NCBI GenBank assembly: GCA_021186555.1
Contig: JAJKFL010000002.1
Coordinates: 32,284,089-32,348,088, forward strand
DNA length: 64,000 nt
Origin: Reticulitermes speratus
Lineage: Eukaryota > Arthropoda > Insecta > Blattodea > Rhinotermitidae
Direction: 5' to 3'
A model generated the notes under the pieces. The model was not told the origin of the DNA, did not search any database, and saw nothing but the letters and a program-made list of their open reading frames with translations. A program made the translations under genes and the position numbers. Positions 36,895-52,400 of the stretch are shown here, piece after piece; the stretch's first letter is position 1; the number at the start of each line of letters is the position of its first letter.

Positions 36895-39193
36895 TATATC
36901 GGTGCAGCTCCCATTGGATGGATTTCTGTGAAATTTGATATTAGGGACTTCCATGAAAACCTGTCAAAATGCAAATTTAGTTAAAATGGGCACAAATGTC
37001 AGTCACTTTACATGAAGATCCAAGTGTGTTTTATTGTTGCTGGTGACATTAAATCACCATAAAAGCACTCCCTTTGAGTGTACAGTATCAGCCTGTTATG
37101 CTAGCCAAGGAGGTATAAACATTCCATGAATGTGCCACAATGTTATGTTATACATAAACTGCCTATCTTGTACCTCACTCAACTCTCTTTCCTTGCCAGA
37201 CAATGGAGGAACTGTCATCTTAATATTCACCACTGTCAGAACCTCATATCTCAGTTCCCCTTATTATCAGACTTGCTACATAGTATTGCTGGGTGTGACT
37301 TCTGCCTTTTTGTAATATTTTCATTTACAAGTTTTTGATAAATGCCATTGTCATCAGTAATAACCTGCACGTTTAAGTAATCACATCCTGTGTGGAAGAT
37401 TGTATATTATCTGTATTAACCTACAGATGTTATCTGTTGCAGATAAGTGACGTACAAAACTGATCTTCAAACAGAGGACACACAATTTTGACATCAGTCA
37501 CAGTGTTGGCTGCATCAGGAAGCAAGAATTTTGCTGGGTGGAATTTGTTGAACTTATAAAATAAGGTTTGTATTTTGTAGTGTCTTAGTAACTGTATCTT
37601 GATGCATGTTATATGGGCAAAGCATGTACTATGAAGATGTTGTAGGAGGGAAGGTCATGTAACTACTGAGCAGACTGCAATGAAATTTGGGGCATATTTA
37701 TACTAGACGATGTCAAGTGATGTGTTTGTACCAGTCAAATATAAACTCTACATGAAGCTCAAATCAAATTTTGTATGTTCTCAGAAACAGTTCATTGTGT
37801 GAAAGAATTTGTGTGTAACATAAAACATGGAGCATGTTCTGATCTACAACTATCATTTCAAACTATTCTTTTCACATGCCAAATATTTAGCAAAAGAGGC
37901 CTACATGGAAAAATAATTTGTAGCTCGGTAATGTAAGTAAATAACGTTGCAAAAATACATTTGTATTCACAGTGTAACACTGTGAAGATTCATTAGTCTT
38001 TGTTGTTGAAGGAATTATACTGTTATGTATTTAGAAGGTAATTGCTCTTGATAAGTTAAGTAACTGTAAATTAAATATAAATTAACATTTTTTATATACA
38101 ATATTCTTTACAGCTATAGCTGTTTTGTATGCCTGGTTAAAGGACTCACCAATAGCACTATATATATAAGGTAAGTTCATTAGAATTTTGATACGTGCTG
38201 GAAATTAGTTTATCAACCCCAGTTTGTTTAGGTGTCTTTTTATTTGACAGTATCTTCTTAGCAGTAATTCTGTCACAGATTTCAATAGACTGCAATTAAT
38301 GAGGGTCCTGAAAGAAGGAACTTGGCCTGTCTCTGTTCAATTACCGGCTTTCATTTGTCCTTCACGCCTCCATTCCCTTACAGCTTCACCAGAGGTGCTG
38401 CAATCCTGTGTGTAGATTTTCAAACCTATATTTTCCCACAAGTCAGCCAGTTAAATGTGTGACCATCAATAAAGGTGCCAGTATGCCATGCCATTGCATA
38501 CCATCACAAAAGTCACTGCGTTTATGTAGGTACTTACGTTTGGAGCACGGTTATGCTACCCAAGACCAAAGCTTGAGACACAACTGCATACCACTGCTGC
38601 AGTAACTTGTTTTTGCAGCTTCACATGATCTGAAGTAGCTGTATAAATGTAATTTTATGAATTCTTTTTGGGTTTGGCATGATAACAGAAGAACTGAAAA
38701 AGAAGGTTGTTAGTAAAGTGATTGTTGACCTTTGTAATCACTCTTTTTCATATGTGGTGGATACAAGATAAACCCTGTTTTTCCTGTCAGGTTGAAATCC
38801 ACCTTCCCATTCACAGTGGTCTGGCAATGTTACAGTAAACATTCTGTGAAATGAGATTAGTGTTATTCTTTGTGATCACATTAACAAAATGAGTTCTTGT
38901 TTCATGTCAGAAGCTATCTTTGTGTGTCAGTACACCAGGATTCAAGGTTTCAAATTTTATTATATTTGAGTCTGTATTCCAGCAAGGATCTCCCTCTCAG
39001 TCGTAACATGTAGAGAAGGGAGTCGTCGGAGCACTTCAACTTTATCTTTACAGAATCTGAATTACAGTGTGCAAATTTAATTTAGTGAATACTTCAGGAA
39101 AGATAATTAAAAAATAGTGAAATGAAGGAGGTAACTAGAGTGACTATTGTGTTTCTTGATAATTGCTCTGTTTCCATATGTGGTAGATTGAAG
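36895..39193. other. Sequence upstream of the thyroglobulin-repeat gene
   Basis: No coding exon recognised. The 5' UTR and promoter of the gene starting at 39194 should lie at its right end, but no core promoter element is clear. Confidence 0.4.
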
Positions 39194-42100
39194 ATGGGGT
39201 TCGCAGTGATAGCAATATTGACAGTGGTGCTTCACATCCATTTAATATGCACACAAACTGTAGATGTCCGTTGCACAGAACAATTTTGTAAGGTAGGTAC
39301 ATCATTTGTCAATTAAGTATATTCTCACTGTTTCAACAGATGTACTTTGCAGTGCATGAATTGCATTACATTGTCAGTTACATGTGTCAGAGACATTGCA
39401 GATTCCCAGTTTTAAGCTTGTATCCATTTTCAGCAATTATGATAAGTGTGCTTTAGTTCCTATCCTAGATTCCCTGTAGGCCCTGCTGTTGCTAGGTATG
39501 TACATCACTGGGTGCAGTCCTGAGCCAGTTCAATACAATTCATTCCTTAGAGTGAGCTCTTCTTGAATGTCTTATGTTAATATCCCTTCTTTACCTTCAC
39601 CTCCTATTATTTCCTATGTATTTTCTAAGAACACTTTGGCATGCAGTGTTTACCAGCTGAGCTTCTTAGACATAATTTCGTCATGAGACTCAATTGTACA
39701 TGTTGCTGTCATTCCAAATTACTTGCTGCCACCATTTCTAAAGGAGTTTCTTAATAATTCTTATACTGTGATTTTATTGTAGAGATCAGTCGTAAAACAT
39801 GAACATAGCTGTGGTTAATTTGATGCTACCCACCCATTGTGCATACAGAGTTACGTAAATAACACTACGTATTTCGTCTGACATAACTTTCATTTGTTAT
39901 TATTTTCTCAAACACTACATGTTTCAATCAAGCTGATCATCATTTTTACCTTGAATTTTAAGTTATTGTATAAATAAACACCTGCTGATGATTGGCTAGA
40001 CTGGGAACTGTTTTATTTCAGTTATGGTAAAAGTAATGGTCACTTGGCAGGAACATATGGGCTTGGCATGTATAATTTTTGATCTGTATTCCCTGGACTT
40101 TGATGTGCAGAATTTGATATTGGAGACAGAAGGAAACACAAACTAGAAGAAGGGTCCACATACATTAACAGTGGTAGTATGTTCCATGTTCCTGTCTGTC
40201 TTTGTCATCCGTGTGCATACCATTACTTGCAGTATGGGAGTCAAGAGAGTGTAGTCAGTATAGTGACTTGGCTGTGGACTTGACTGAGAAATCATGGTTT
40301 GATTTAAGAGATTTTTTTTTGTTCTTCAAAGCCCCTAGACCAACTCTGGGGCCAACCCAGCCTCCTATTCAATGGGTACAGGGCACTTTCAATGGGGTCT
40401 TGAAGACCACTGACCTCCATCTAGTGCTGAGGTAAATAATGTCTGCAGCTATACCATCAGTCCCCTATATTCCTTCATGTCATATGCAGGGACACCTTTA
40501 CTTGCAGCAGGTTTCTGATGTTTTCTACATGAGCATTTCTATTTATAATCACATTTAGAAGTTCAACACATACTATGAAAACAAGCAGGTGCTATGGATG
40601 AGTTCCAATTGATGGAAGCTGTAAATGGTATGTGAGGTTCTGCTTGAGTTTGACAGTCCCTAGGATACTCATGTATGTAGCATATAAATGAAAGACTAAA
40701 AGAAGTGTTCTACTTCAGATAGAGTGTTTTCCACCAGTGCAGTATTAAAGTCTAGGAAATGACTGTCATACTGCTAAAACAGCATTGTCACTGTCAATGT
40801 TCCTGTGGCCAGTACTGAGCTCTGAGAATACATAACCTGTACAGGACGAACACAGTTGATCTTGGCAGTTTCAGTAATTTTGTTTAACAACAACATTGAC
40901 ATTGTGGCATGTTCACATAACCATTGTTGCCATGGAAATGCAACAATACATTCCCTTTTTCTTGTGTTGGTATAGATATAGCTGTCAACAATATAAAAGT
41001 GTTCAGTGTTGCCATGGAAATTCAACAGTATGTTCCCTTTGCATTGTTGTCGAGCTACAAAATATTTCATACTGCTGTTAACAATAATAAGTATTAAATA
41101 TTATGAGTATGTGTCTGTATTCTTGCCTTAGTTATCCACCATGCAAATCACATCTTTTCTTCACCATATTGTATTGTCATCCGTGGCCTGGCTGGCTCTA
41201 CCACCTTTTTCACTTTATCTCACAAACAGCACGATTTTTGGGAAAAAAGTTATTGAACATAAAATGTGTGTTTTGATTGTCTGAAAAATTTCTCATCCTA
41301 AGAAGAATTCAGTGAGATATTATCATAAATTTGCATTGGTTTTCATGCAAAGTATCCATTATTCTTGTCAGATTTTAATCAAACTTTAATTTTCTCCACA
41401 GCTTTTCGAAAAATCCTCATATTTCAAATTTCATGAAAATCCATGCAGTGGGAGCTGAGTTGTTCCATGTGTGCAGACAGGCAGACATGACAAAGCTAAC
41501 AGTCACAGTCTGCAATTTTGCAAATGTGCCTACTAGACAGCATAAAGAAATTAAACGCCATTCAAAGGAAAACTATGAAAAGTATTCTGTAAAATGTTGG
41601 AGACTTGACGTAACAGAAAGTTTAGCCACTCAAGAGAATGACTGTTGGTATGGCAGTAAAATGCTGAGAGGGGCCATGTTCTGGCTGCCATATTCTCCAG
41701 ATCTGACCCCCTTGATTTCTTCTTTTGGAGCTACGTGAAGGACCAAATTTATGTTCCACTGCTGCCTCTATCAGTGGAACATTTAGAGGAGCTCACATTG
41801 AACTCCACCAGTATACCAGAAAACATTTAAAAGTTCCCCTCCCATTGGTATAAGTTTTATTTCTGTATGCCATTTAGGTTTTGTGAAATCAATTTTTGAA
41901 ACAGCTTGGATCATTGTGTTCACCCTGTATTTTGAAAGCTTACAGATGTTGTACAAACATGTCAACAATGTTGAAAACCAGTTGATTAATTTCATCTTTC
42001 AGCTATCACTTCAATATGAAAAAATTTACATACATCTACTATATCTAGGATTACTCATTTATGACGTGCTGCAGTTGAGTGGCATTGTGAAAGAATTTGT

Positions 42101-45100
42101 CAGTATCTGTAATGTTACACCTCATTTAAAGGTATATATTATTTACAGGACCGAACTGACCAGACCCCATGCCCAGAATTTCCAGCGAATTGTAGGTACA
42201 GCAATGGCACAATGAATGGTATTATAATGCTAGAACCTGCAACATGTAACTGCTGTGAATATTGCATTCCTTACTTGAGTAGGTATTATATGTAATGCAT
42301 TTCTTACCACACAATAAACAAATAACATAATACTTAATTACAGTTCTATGCATGTGTCAGAATTAACTCTGTGGTACAGAGTCTTCCTGACTTGTTTGAT
42401 ACCTATTATGTTGCATAATATTAAAATAAATTTCATGTGACTGTTGTTCAGTAAACAGTGTCTGAAATGAGATGAAGTGAGGTGTGGGTATTCAGTGTTC
42501 TCTAGCTTCATATGTTGACAGTGAGAGATACTGTGTTACGTCTGTGCAGGTACGTGTATCTCTGTGTGTGTCTGCGCATGTGTTATGTGGGTCTTCATGT
42601 CAAAGCTGAAATTCTTTTCTCTCAGCAGTTGATTATGTCATTGCTACATCCAGGTTCTGGACTGAACTTCACCCAGAATAGACTGCTAATGGCTCTTTTA
42701 GACCATAGGATGACCAAAGGCTTTGGCAGAAGCCCTCAGATAGGCAGACAGGTTTTAATGCCAGTGGTGTTTCTCCAAGCACAGCTACTATGACACATTT
42801 GTCTCCTGCATTGATGAACACAGTGCACATTAATGCCATTCCATTGGAATTATCACTTGCCTATGCAAAGGACCAAGGCTGACTCATTCTATGACTTAGA
42901 ATCACCACCTTATTTTGAGATGGCAGTAGGCCTGTGGCAGCTGTGTATATTCTGCAGATGGTCCAGCAACACATAACAGCCAGTTGTCAATACAGATTCC
43001 ATCACTGTATTGTACCCTGCAGTATGGATTTGACTTGAACCTTTGTCATATCCCACACTCAAGGAAACCGTTTGTAACATTTCAAATGAAGATGAAGGGA
43101 TAATTTTCCACATGCTTCATCTCTGTCTGTTCTGACCAGAATATTGCTGGTGCCTCCTCCTGGGATGTGCTTGACTCATAAGTGCTGTCATTTAGGATAT
43201 GAACAATTGGCAACCTGGGCTGAGGCTTTTGCTGTGATGGAACAAATTAGAGGTGTCATGTTGTTAAATAATACAGTGCATAATGTGTGTTGTACTTTTA
43301 CAGAGCTAATAGGTAAACCTTGTTGCTCAGCACTTTTCTTTGTATTTCAATGAAGGGTTTGTTTGTTAAATATTTATTTAATGCATTTATATAACATTTA
43401 CAGAAGAAGGAGATGACTGTGTCATTGATGGACAAGGGCAGCCTGTGCATGAAGCTCTATGTGGGCCTGGATTAGGGTGTAAAGAAAATGGTCGTGTTTC
43501 TTACACCTGTGTTCCACGTAAGTTTTATTTCCATGGGATAAAGTTACAAAGGACTGAATTCATAATATGTATAGTTAAAAAAAAAAAAGCAATCCCATTA
43601 CAGGCCTGGACAGACCCTTAGGGTTCCAGAGGTTGAGGCTCCCAGATTTCTAGACAATCGACACATGAAGGTGGTAAGGTTGTCAGCCCTACGCACCGGC
43701 CGCCTTTACCCCCCAGGAAAGATTCCTGGTACTCATTTCTGTTAGAGGCTGAGTCGACCCCAGTGCCATAGTGCGACCGAAACGATTATGTCAAAGAAAA
43801 ATTCCAATGACACCATCGGGAATCGAACCCGCGACGTTCTGGCTTGTAGTGCAGTGCCTCAACCAACTGCGCCACCGCGTGCCCCTAATATGTATAGTTA
43901 GGACATGTAATTGGGTATGTGATTATTATTGGTATGCTTGATTTACAACTATGAATGTGTAGAATATTTGACAACTCTCAGTAGTTCATTGAGTTAGCTG
44001 TAAAGATAACAGTACTTAAAATTTGTGAAATTCAGTGAATTTAATAAAACACCGTAGAATGTGTGCCAAGCAGAAACATTAGAAATGCACAAGTCTCCAC
44101 TTCTTTGTTTAACCGGAAAAGTTGGTGAAGCAACTAAGTAGTGACTGAAGAAACTCAATAGTTTTTTCTGTGTCATCTGTGTTTTTCATGTCATAAGTTG
44201 TGTAGTATTGAGCACCACTGGTCAAAAACATTTATTTGAGTTGTTGAAGAATTATTTACATTGTGTCTATTTGTCTTCTGCCCAGCTGACATGTTTTCTT
44301 GTATTCCAACTGTAAAACCTCTGAAAGTTTTTCAGGGTTTTTATTCTTTCCTTTTATGGGTTGTGGTTAGACAAGTTAGTAGAGTTTTTGAATCAAAGTT
44401 CTGAACAGTTTACTTTAGGGCATCAGTCAGGACACTGTTTTCCAGATAACAGATATTGTATTTGTTGTGTTGCAGTTGTTTCGAATTGCACGAATGAACA
44501 AAGAGATTATGACAAGGCTTGGAAAAATGGGTCACTTGGGTTTACACAAGTGCGTCCCCTATGTGATGAGGTGGGAGATTATCTACCAGCTCATTGTATT
44601 GGCAGCTCAATGTGAGTGAGCATCCTTAGTTGTCATTCTTTCTAATTAATAAATGAATGTAAACTACTAGTGATGTTTACATATTTCATCTGCTTTTTGC
44701 ACAACCTTATCACTTAGAATAGAATAGAATAGAATAGAATAGAATAGAATAGAATAGAAGCAGGGCAGGCACTAGAGCGTCCCTTGCACATCGACCATTT
44801 CTGATCCTTTGTGCAGCCCATGTATTCATTTGTTTAGCAGCTCCGCACTTTGAACAAAGTGCAGTAACCTGCTTACAGAGATATCCTTAAAGTCCCCTGG
44901 TTTCATAAAATGATACCCCAGGTACCTGAATCTTCAGCCAAGGCCTCACAGTCGCCGAGAACATGCGAGGCCATTTCAGATGCCTGTTTGCATCTTATCA
45001 CACTCGGGACTGTCTACTAGCCCCAGTTTAAACAAGTGTCCCTTTAAATGACAGTGTCCTATGAACAGCCCTGTCAATATTCTTAGCTGGTTTGTGTTCA

Positions 45101-46388
45101 AACTGAGTAGTTCTCCAGCTCTTCTAGTAGAGGGTCTTTTAAGAAAGTCTCTAGCCTGTCTTTGTCCATGAATGGACTGCCAATATTCTGTATGTTTCCT
45201 ATTTGTCCATCCCCTTATCACCTAAGCTTATCACTTAATAGGATTACAGGACAGACAGATGCGTAAAAATGGATTTTATGTGTATACTTTGTTGTAGTGT
45301 CATTGTGAACTTGTGTCTAGAACTGCTGTAACTCCACACTGCCATCCAGCTCAGTGTGTTAGGCCTGTGTACTATCTTACATATTCGTTATGTTGTTGGT
45401 GTCAAATTCTTTGCATGACCAATTTTGAAGATATTCCAAAAGTGTTAGGTATGCTTTGAATCATGAACATCTGATCTTTGCCTTCAGTTTTTCATAATTA
45501 CTAACGGTGGTTGAAAAATCAGTGTCTTACTGTTCCTTCACAATGTTCTCTGTCCTATCACCAAGTGCTCTGCTACATGACTGGTCAGTGCTGCTGTCTT
45601 GTTTAGAATTGTGGCTTAATCAACTAAAGACAGTATGCAGGATGAACATGTGCAATGTAGAAGGTTAATGTAACACTGCTCAAGAAATTAGAGACACAGA
45701 AATGGAAACTAAAATGATTTTGGTAGGATATATGTGTCCTACCCTTAACAGTTTACAGACATAAGTGAGGGCACTGTGAGTTGCCTGGCACATATTTCTG
45801 TATTGAATTTCTGCACACACACTTCTAACCATGGCAGGTATAACTGTTGCAGCAGCTGGTATCTTCCCATCAAGGTTTGGCAAAGTGGAAGGCAGTGATG
45901 GAACATAAACAGCATCCTTTATGTACCCCGAGAAGAAGAAGTGAAGTTGTATAAGGCCAGGGGAATTAGGTGGCCAAGTGATAGGGTCACCTCTGCCACT
46001 CTATTTCCATGCGTTCACTCTATACATAAGAACTGCAATTGATTCATTTTGTATTGGAATATGGCTGATGCATAAAACAGAGTTGGAAGATGCAGTGATT
46101 TTGTAATTCTGAATATATTTTGAGAGGTTTTGTTCTATGCTGCCATCCCAGAAGTATTAAACATTATGTGACGGCAACTGTTGTGTCATCTTGTTCCTTG
46201 TCTGATGTTATTTATTCAGTCCAAGAAAGTGATTAGACTTGCATTTACACAGAACAACAGATCAAATTTTAGTCATAAACTTGTGACTAAAAGACATTAC
46301 TAACCATGTGTATTCTGAGTCTCGGTTGCTTGTATCTTTTCCAGAAAGCAGCACACATCAATGAAAAAACCGTAGTGCACGTGCACGC

Positions 46389-46435
<47 letters not shown>

Positions 46436-49400
46436 TGTGTGTGTACTGCACCTCAAACTCTGTTTGATTTTTCTCAATGTGGGATTTTATCACTAAATGG
46501 GCCATGTGTATTTGAATCTGTTGTTACAGTTGTTACTGTGTAAATCCTCAAGGGGAAAGGATATTTGGAGAGAAAGTGTATTCATCATCCAGTGTGCAAG
46601 AGACTATGACTTGTGGTATGTAAAGCCAATTGTTATAATTAGTCCTGGGAGGGGATAATTTGGTACTGTGCTCACTACTTGAAGTGGGTTGTGATGAGAT
46701 GGTATGCCACCGATGTTCTCTTATGAGCAGGATATTCTGCATATTTTATTTCAGTTCTTGATTGCCAACGTAACACTGCAGAACTGTGTAAGAAGTGCTG
46801 TGTTAAAGCTGACCAACATGGCCTTGTTGTTTTACATTGTTTGAAGTATATGGTTTATACAGCTGTCTATAGGCATCTTGTCAGAATATCATATTATACA
46901 GATAAAAAATATAGAAAGGAATTTGTGTGAAAATTGCTTAATCATATGCATGCTACTTACAAGCCTTCTGTTAAAAAAAAAATTATTGTACAGAGTAGGA
47001 GTGAGTTAAGAGATAGTCTTTGTCTTTCACTGCTGACTTAGATGCTTCTGTATCATGGTTTAAGATTTTAATTGAGATGGAAGAGCACTGTATACCTTGG
47101 TTCGTGCATAGCACACACCTTTCTGATATCTGTTGAAGTTAGCATATGGTCATGTTCATGTCTCAGATTTATAGTTTATATTTCTGAACTTGTTTAAACA
47201 TTTTCCACATTTGTAGCGAAAGTAGGTAATGAGAATAGGTATTCACTGGTAAGGGGAAGTATTTTGAATTTCTTAACCAATTCCCTACAAGACTGTCTCT
47301 TCTTTATGCCTACCATAAATCTAATAATTTTCTTTTGGATGGTGAATCCTTTTTTGCTGTCTGTTGAATTTTCTGAAAATATAGCTTGGTAAGACTTGAT
47401 GAAATGGAAACAGGCAAAGTACATAGTAAACTAATTTTAAAAGTATCTGTTGTTGTGACTGCCCTCATGGCAAGACATGCTGAATGAAGTTTGGGGATAA
47501 TATATTCATATGTTTTTTCTACTTTAAGTTATCAATTTGCAGACCAAGGAATTTAGTTATAACTACTTCTTTGATTGTTTAATTGCTGTAATCTGTATTT
47601 AAATTAATACATGTTTTATTGTTAGTAGCAAATTTCTGGAAATTTGTTTTGTTAAAATTTAATTTGAATTTATTTGCTTTAAATGATTTTTTCAACGTGG
47701 AAATACAATGGCAATGCAATTTTGAAAGTGATCACTTTCAGAGTGATACATAATGATACTAGTATCATCAGCAGAAATCAAAAGCTTCCCCCCCCTTTAA
47801 CTACTCTTCAACTTTCAGGTTAATTTTAAAATGTTTATTTTTTTAATGGAAATGAGCAAAATAGGTTTATTGAATTAGATGAGATAGAAAGACTTAAGGC
47901 TGCTGATGATTTATAAGCCAATGGCTGTCCAGATATAAGTTTTTGTTCGACATTAATGTCTGTTTTAGAATGTTCACTGGCTGCTTGGAAAGCTGAACAA
48001 CTTGCCAAAGAAATGGAAATATATTCACAACCAATACACTGTCTTGAGGATGGAAGTTATGATCCTTTGCAATGTGATGACAGTAAATGGTGTAGATGTC
48101 TTCAGACAGGATCAAATGTACCTGATTCTGATCTTGTTCATGAAACTAACATCACAAAGAATAACACAAAGTGCTGTAAGTGTCTGTATTTTAATGAACA
48201 AATTTTTACTGTAAAGAATTTGTTGGCTGTGGACAGTTATTTGTGTTGTTGAGTATAAACATTAACAGGTATTGAAAAGCAGGCTTTTAGGCGGTTGACG
48301 AAACTGCACAGAATGAAGACACTAGCTGACTACAGTCGAGAAAAGAATGACTTCATATTTACAGAACATAATTTGATTCCTAGTTATGATTATACCATCC
48401 TTAAATAGTATAATTGTCTATGTGTGAAACATTTCTTATCTGATTATGAGCTGTGTATCACCAATAAGAAATATATTCCCAAACTAGTGACAGTTCAATA
48501 TCCTTACCTGAAATAACTTCAAAAAATCACGTAGTTCTCTCCTATAACTCAAGAAATAAAACCTGTCTGTCCACAGAACAATGCAGTGTCAGTCACACCC
48601 TAAGCTATGGCTGTGACACCTGTGCGGATAGTCTTAGAATTTTTTAGTTGGGCAAAACTTTGTTCTTGCAGGTTTGCAGTATAAGAATGTACTATACAAA
48701 CTGAAACCTAAATCAGCCTATTGGTAACATTTCTTAGTTTGTTACTTGGTTTAGTTAGCAATACTGTGTGAACTGCTTGAGGTATATGGTGACAGAATTA
48801 TAGTGACGTGGGAAAGATAAGGGAGGAAGTGTTTAAGGTACTGTCCTACATTTTCCTGGAGAGACAGGAGGAAGTTGTAAATAAACCTATAGTTTTCAGT
48901 CCGTTCAAGTACACCTAACCTTAAAGTTTTATAATTTCTTCCTATTTCAGTTGACCCAAACATACATCAGGAAGGCAAGTATGTGAAAGAGTGTGAGGCA
49001 GAAGCATTTAAAATTAAGCAAACTAGAGAGTATCTACTGTCTGAAGGCATCATCCCTGTGGGACTGCGCTTCCTAGACTGCCAGTATGATGGCCGATACA
49101 GCAGAGTAATGGTCAATGACACAGTGTGAGTGACAGTTACATTAGCATTGTGAAATTTAAAGTTTGTATATGCTACTAGTGTCACTAGTATGAGGCAGAG
49201 TCAAAAAGTGAAGTGAATTTATTAATTACTTCATGTACAACAATCTAAAGAAAGCAAAATTTATTATTTATCAATATAATCACCCCTATTTTCAACACAT
49301 ATTGTATATCAGTTCACAAGCCTTCTGATGCCATCTGCAAGGAAGGTTTTCAGTTGTGATAGAAACCACGTATGCACCACATCCTTAACTTTATAGTCGC

Positions 49401-52400
49401 TGGTAAATCTTCATCAATGCAAGGCTTTTTTTATTGGTCCAAACATGTGATAATCTAGTGGAGCTACGGCTGGACTATATGGGAATTGTGGGAGAAGTTC
49501 AGATTTCAGCTGCCTGATTGCTTTAACAGAAGAGATAATACTGAGCTTGAACAAGTCATTCTTTTAAGTACCTAGGTTCAGTTCTAAACAACAACAAAAC
49601 AATAGAAGAAGTAATAAAAGAAAGAATAGCAGCAGGGAATAAAGTATTTTATGCAAATAAAAAGATGATGTTTAATGAATTACTAACAAGAAGTTCTAAA
49701 ATATGCCTCTATAAAAGTCTGATAAGACCAATAGTCATGTATGGATGCAAAACCTGGGTACTAAAAGACATACACGAACAACAGTTAAGAGTGTTTGAAA
49801 GGAAAGTAATGAGGAAGATATATGGTCCAATAAAAATCAAGATGAGAGTTGGAGAATAAGAACTAATGGGGAAATAGATTTGTTATTGAAACATGCAGAT
49901 ATAGTTAAGACATATAAAAGTGCAGAGAATAAGATGGATTGGGCATGTTGTAAAAGTGGATAACAAAAGGATGGTGAAAAGGATAATGGAGTGGAGATCA
50001 GTTGCAGTGGATTAGTAGACCAAGGTTCAGATGGGAGGATGATGTCAGAGCAGATGTGGGAAAAATGAAGATTCAGAATTGGAATAAGATGCTGATGGAT
50101 AGAGAAGCATGGAAGAGAATTGTGGAGCAGGCCAAAACTCACAAAGAGTTGTAGCGGCCAAGAGAAGAAGATTGCTTTAACAGTAGCTGCTGCAGAATTC
50201 GGATGCACATCATCGTGGAGTAAAAGAACCCCCTTGGACAGCAAACGTCCACCCTTCTTGTTAACCATATTGCATTAACATTCTCTTGTAACTTTCAGAC
50301 ATTTTGATGCCTTCTGACCACAGAAAACAGATCACACCTCGCCGTTCTACATGCTTCAATTCAAAAGCAGTGCTGCCATGTTTAAAGAAGATTTGTAAAA
50401 AGCACAACATCTAATTGAACCTGACACTGACTCGTTGTGACAGTGCCTAATGTGTAGTTATTGAGATAACTGCTAGGTTTTGCGGTGTATTGATTTCAGT
50501 GCCTCTACAGGCAAATTCACTTTACTTTTTGATTCACCTTCATACCTACCTACCAACCTTATTACCAATGTTCCTGTTATAACAGTTCATGTGAACCTTG
50601 TCACCCATCCACACACACACAATAGCAAATTTTTTACACACTTGGAAAAAGTCCAACTTTGTTGCTAGGATGTGGGAAACTCGGACAAACACAATATGTT
50701 GCTAGGATATGGGATGCTCAGGGAAATCCTAATGTGACTGTTTAAGGTGCTGTATGCTGAGGGAAAATCATTACCTTTGCTAGAATATGGGACATGTGGA
50801 TAAAATGCAACACCATTGCTAGGGTATGGGATGCTTCAGAGAAACTCAACACCGTTACTAAGATAAGGGACACCACTGTTAGGATGTGGGATGCTTAGGG
50901 AAACCCATTGCTAAGACGTGGGGCATGCAAAATTGCAAACAAAGGGGATAGAAAATATGTGTACTGCATTGAACTACATTACCTGACTTGTGTCCAGTTA
51001 AGAAATTCTTACAATATTTTGGTTGTCAACTCAACAGGAAGATCTGTGTAGATCCAGATGGGAATAGTCTGGGCTATGTTGTGCAGCGTAATGACTCATT
51101 ATCTGATGGAATGGACTGCAGTAAGTAAAACATGTATTTCTGATATATGCATGACTGAGTTTTATGGTGGAGGTGGAAGATTTGGGATTTTCAGTGTTGT
51201 ATCTCCTGACATACCGTGTGTTTCTTTGTTACATTCCATTTTGTGGAAAGGAGTGAAAATAAATAGCAATCTAAATGTACAATTATTACAGAGTAGGAGT
51301 CTGGCTAGTATAGTCAGTATAGCTACTATGCTATGGGCTGGGCAACTTAGGAAATGTGGTTCAATTCCCAGCAGGGACAAGAGATTTTTCTCTTCTCCAA
51401 TGCATCCAGACCAGCTCTGGGGTGCACCCAGTCTCCTATTCGGTGGGCACCAAAGGCTCTTTCTCCAGGGGGTAAGTCAGCTGGGGTGTGAAGCTGACCA
51501 CTCCCATCTAGTACTGTGGTTAGGAATTAGTGGAACTATATCTCCACTCCCACATATGACTTCATGACATGCACACGCAACAAACTTTACATTTAATTTA
51601 ATTACAAAGTTTTTCACAGATAACCAACTTGGGTCTTTTCAAAGCCTTCAAAACATGGTTTGATATAAATTCAATTAATTCTGATCATTTCACAGGCCCC
51701 TAGTGCATCTGGATGGTTAAGGGTGTAATGTGTGAATTTTCCTGCTTTCTGATTAGCTTATGATTGCTGCTCCTATTTCAAGCTGTGACGTTGCTCATTG
51801 CAATGTGGTGTTCTGCTGCTTTTAACTCTTTGAAACTTAATGGTCACTGTATGTACCACCTGCTGTAACCTTACAAAACCATGCTTGTATTAATGTGTTT
51901 TTTATGATCCTCAGGCTAAAGAGTGATTACTGTATTTTCCTAAATAGTATTAATCATGATCAATTGGTCTTTGTAATGAAGACAAAGTTTTTTTTTGTAT
52001 TAGGTAAGAACTGAAATTTTAAGTATTATTTAAATACATTTCAGGCTTTGAAGCCTTGATGTTTCGTGTATTAATTTTCTTCTTCTCCTCCTCCTTCTCC
52101 TCTCTCTCTCTCGAAAAACTTTCTCTTCTGTCCAGTTACCTATTATACAGTAACTTTTGTCAGCGTTTAAAACTATCCGTTTTCCAAGCAGTAAAACAAG
52201 ACCATTTTAATATTCTGTATTTTAACTGTATTGTCACACATCTGTGTTATAACTAGCCATTAATGTATTTTTATTTGTTGAATACCTTCCTGAAGATGGC
52301 CGATTTTCTGCATAAAATTAGTCATGAATTTTTCATATCTCCTGTGCATGCTACATTTCCCAGTCCTCCTTTTTGACTACACTAATAATTTAAAACACCA

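Noticed and set aside
42265..42284. Exon 2 of the thyroglobulin-repeat gene ending at TAG|GTATTA
   Set aside because: That donor gives the wrong phase and a stop in exon 3; TTGA|GTAGGT four bases earlier keeps the frame.
44715..44759. TAGAA repeat as an independent satellite or a CRISPR-like array
   Set aside because: It is the 3' tail of a LINE, bounded by the target duplication, with no spacers.
46755..46931. Obligatory exon between exons 5 and 6
   Set aside because: Joining it to exon 6 creates a stop, while direct joining of exons 5 and 6 keeps an open frame and the repeat spacing.
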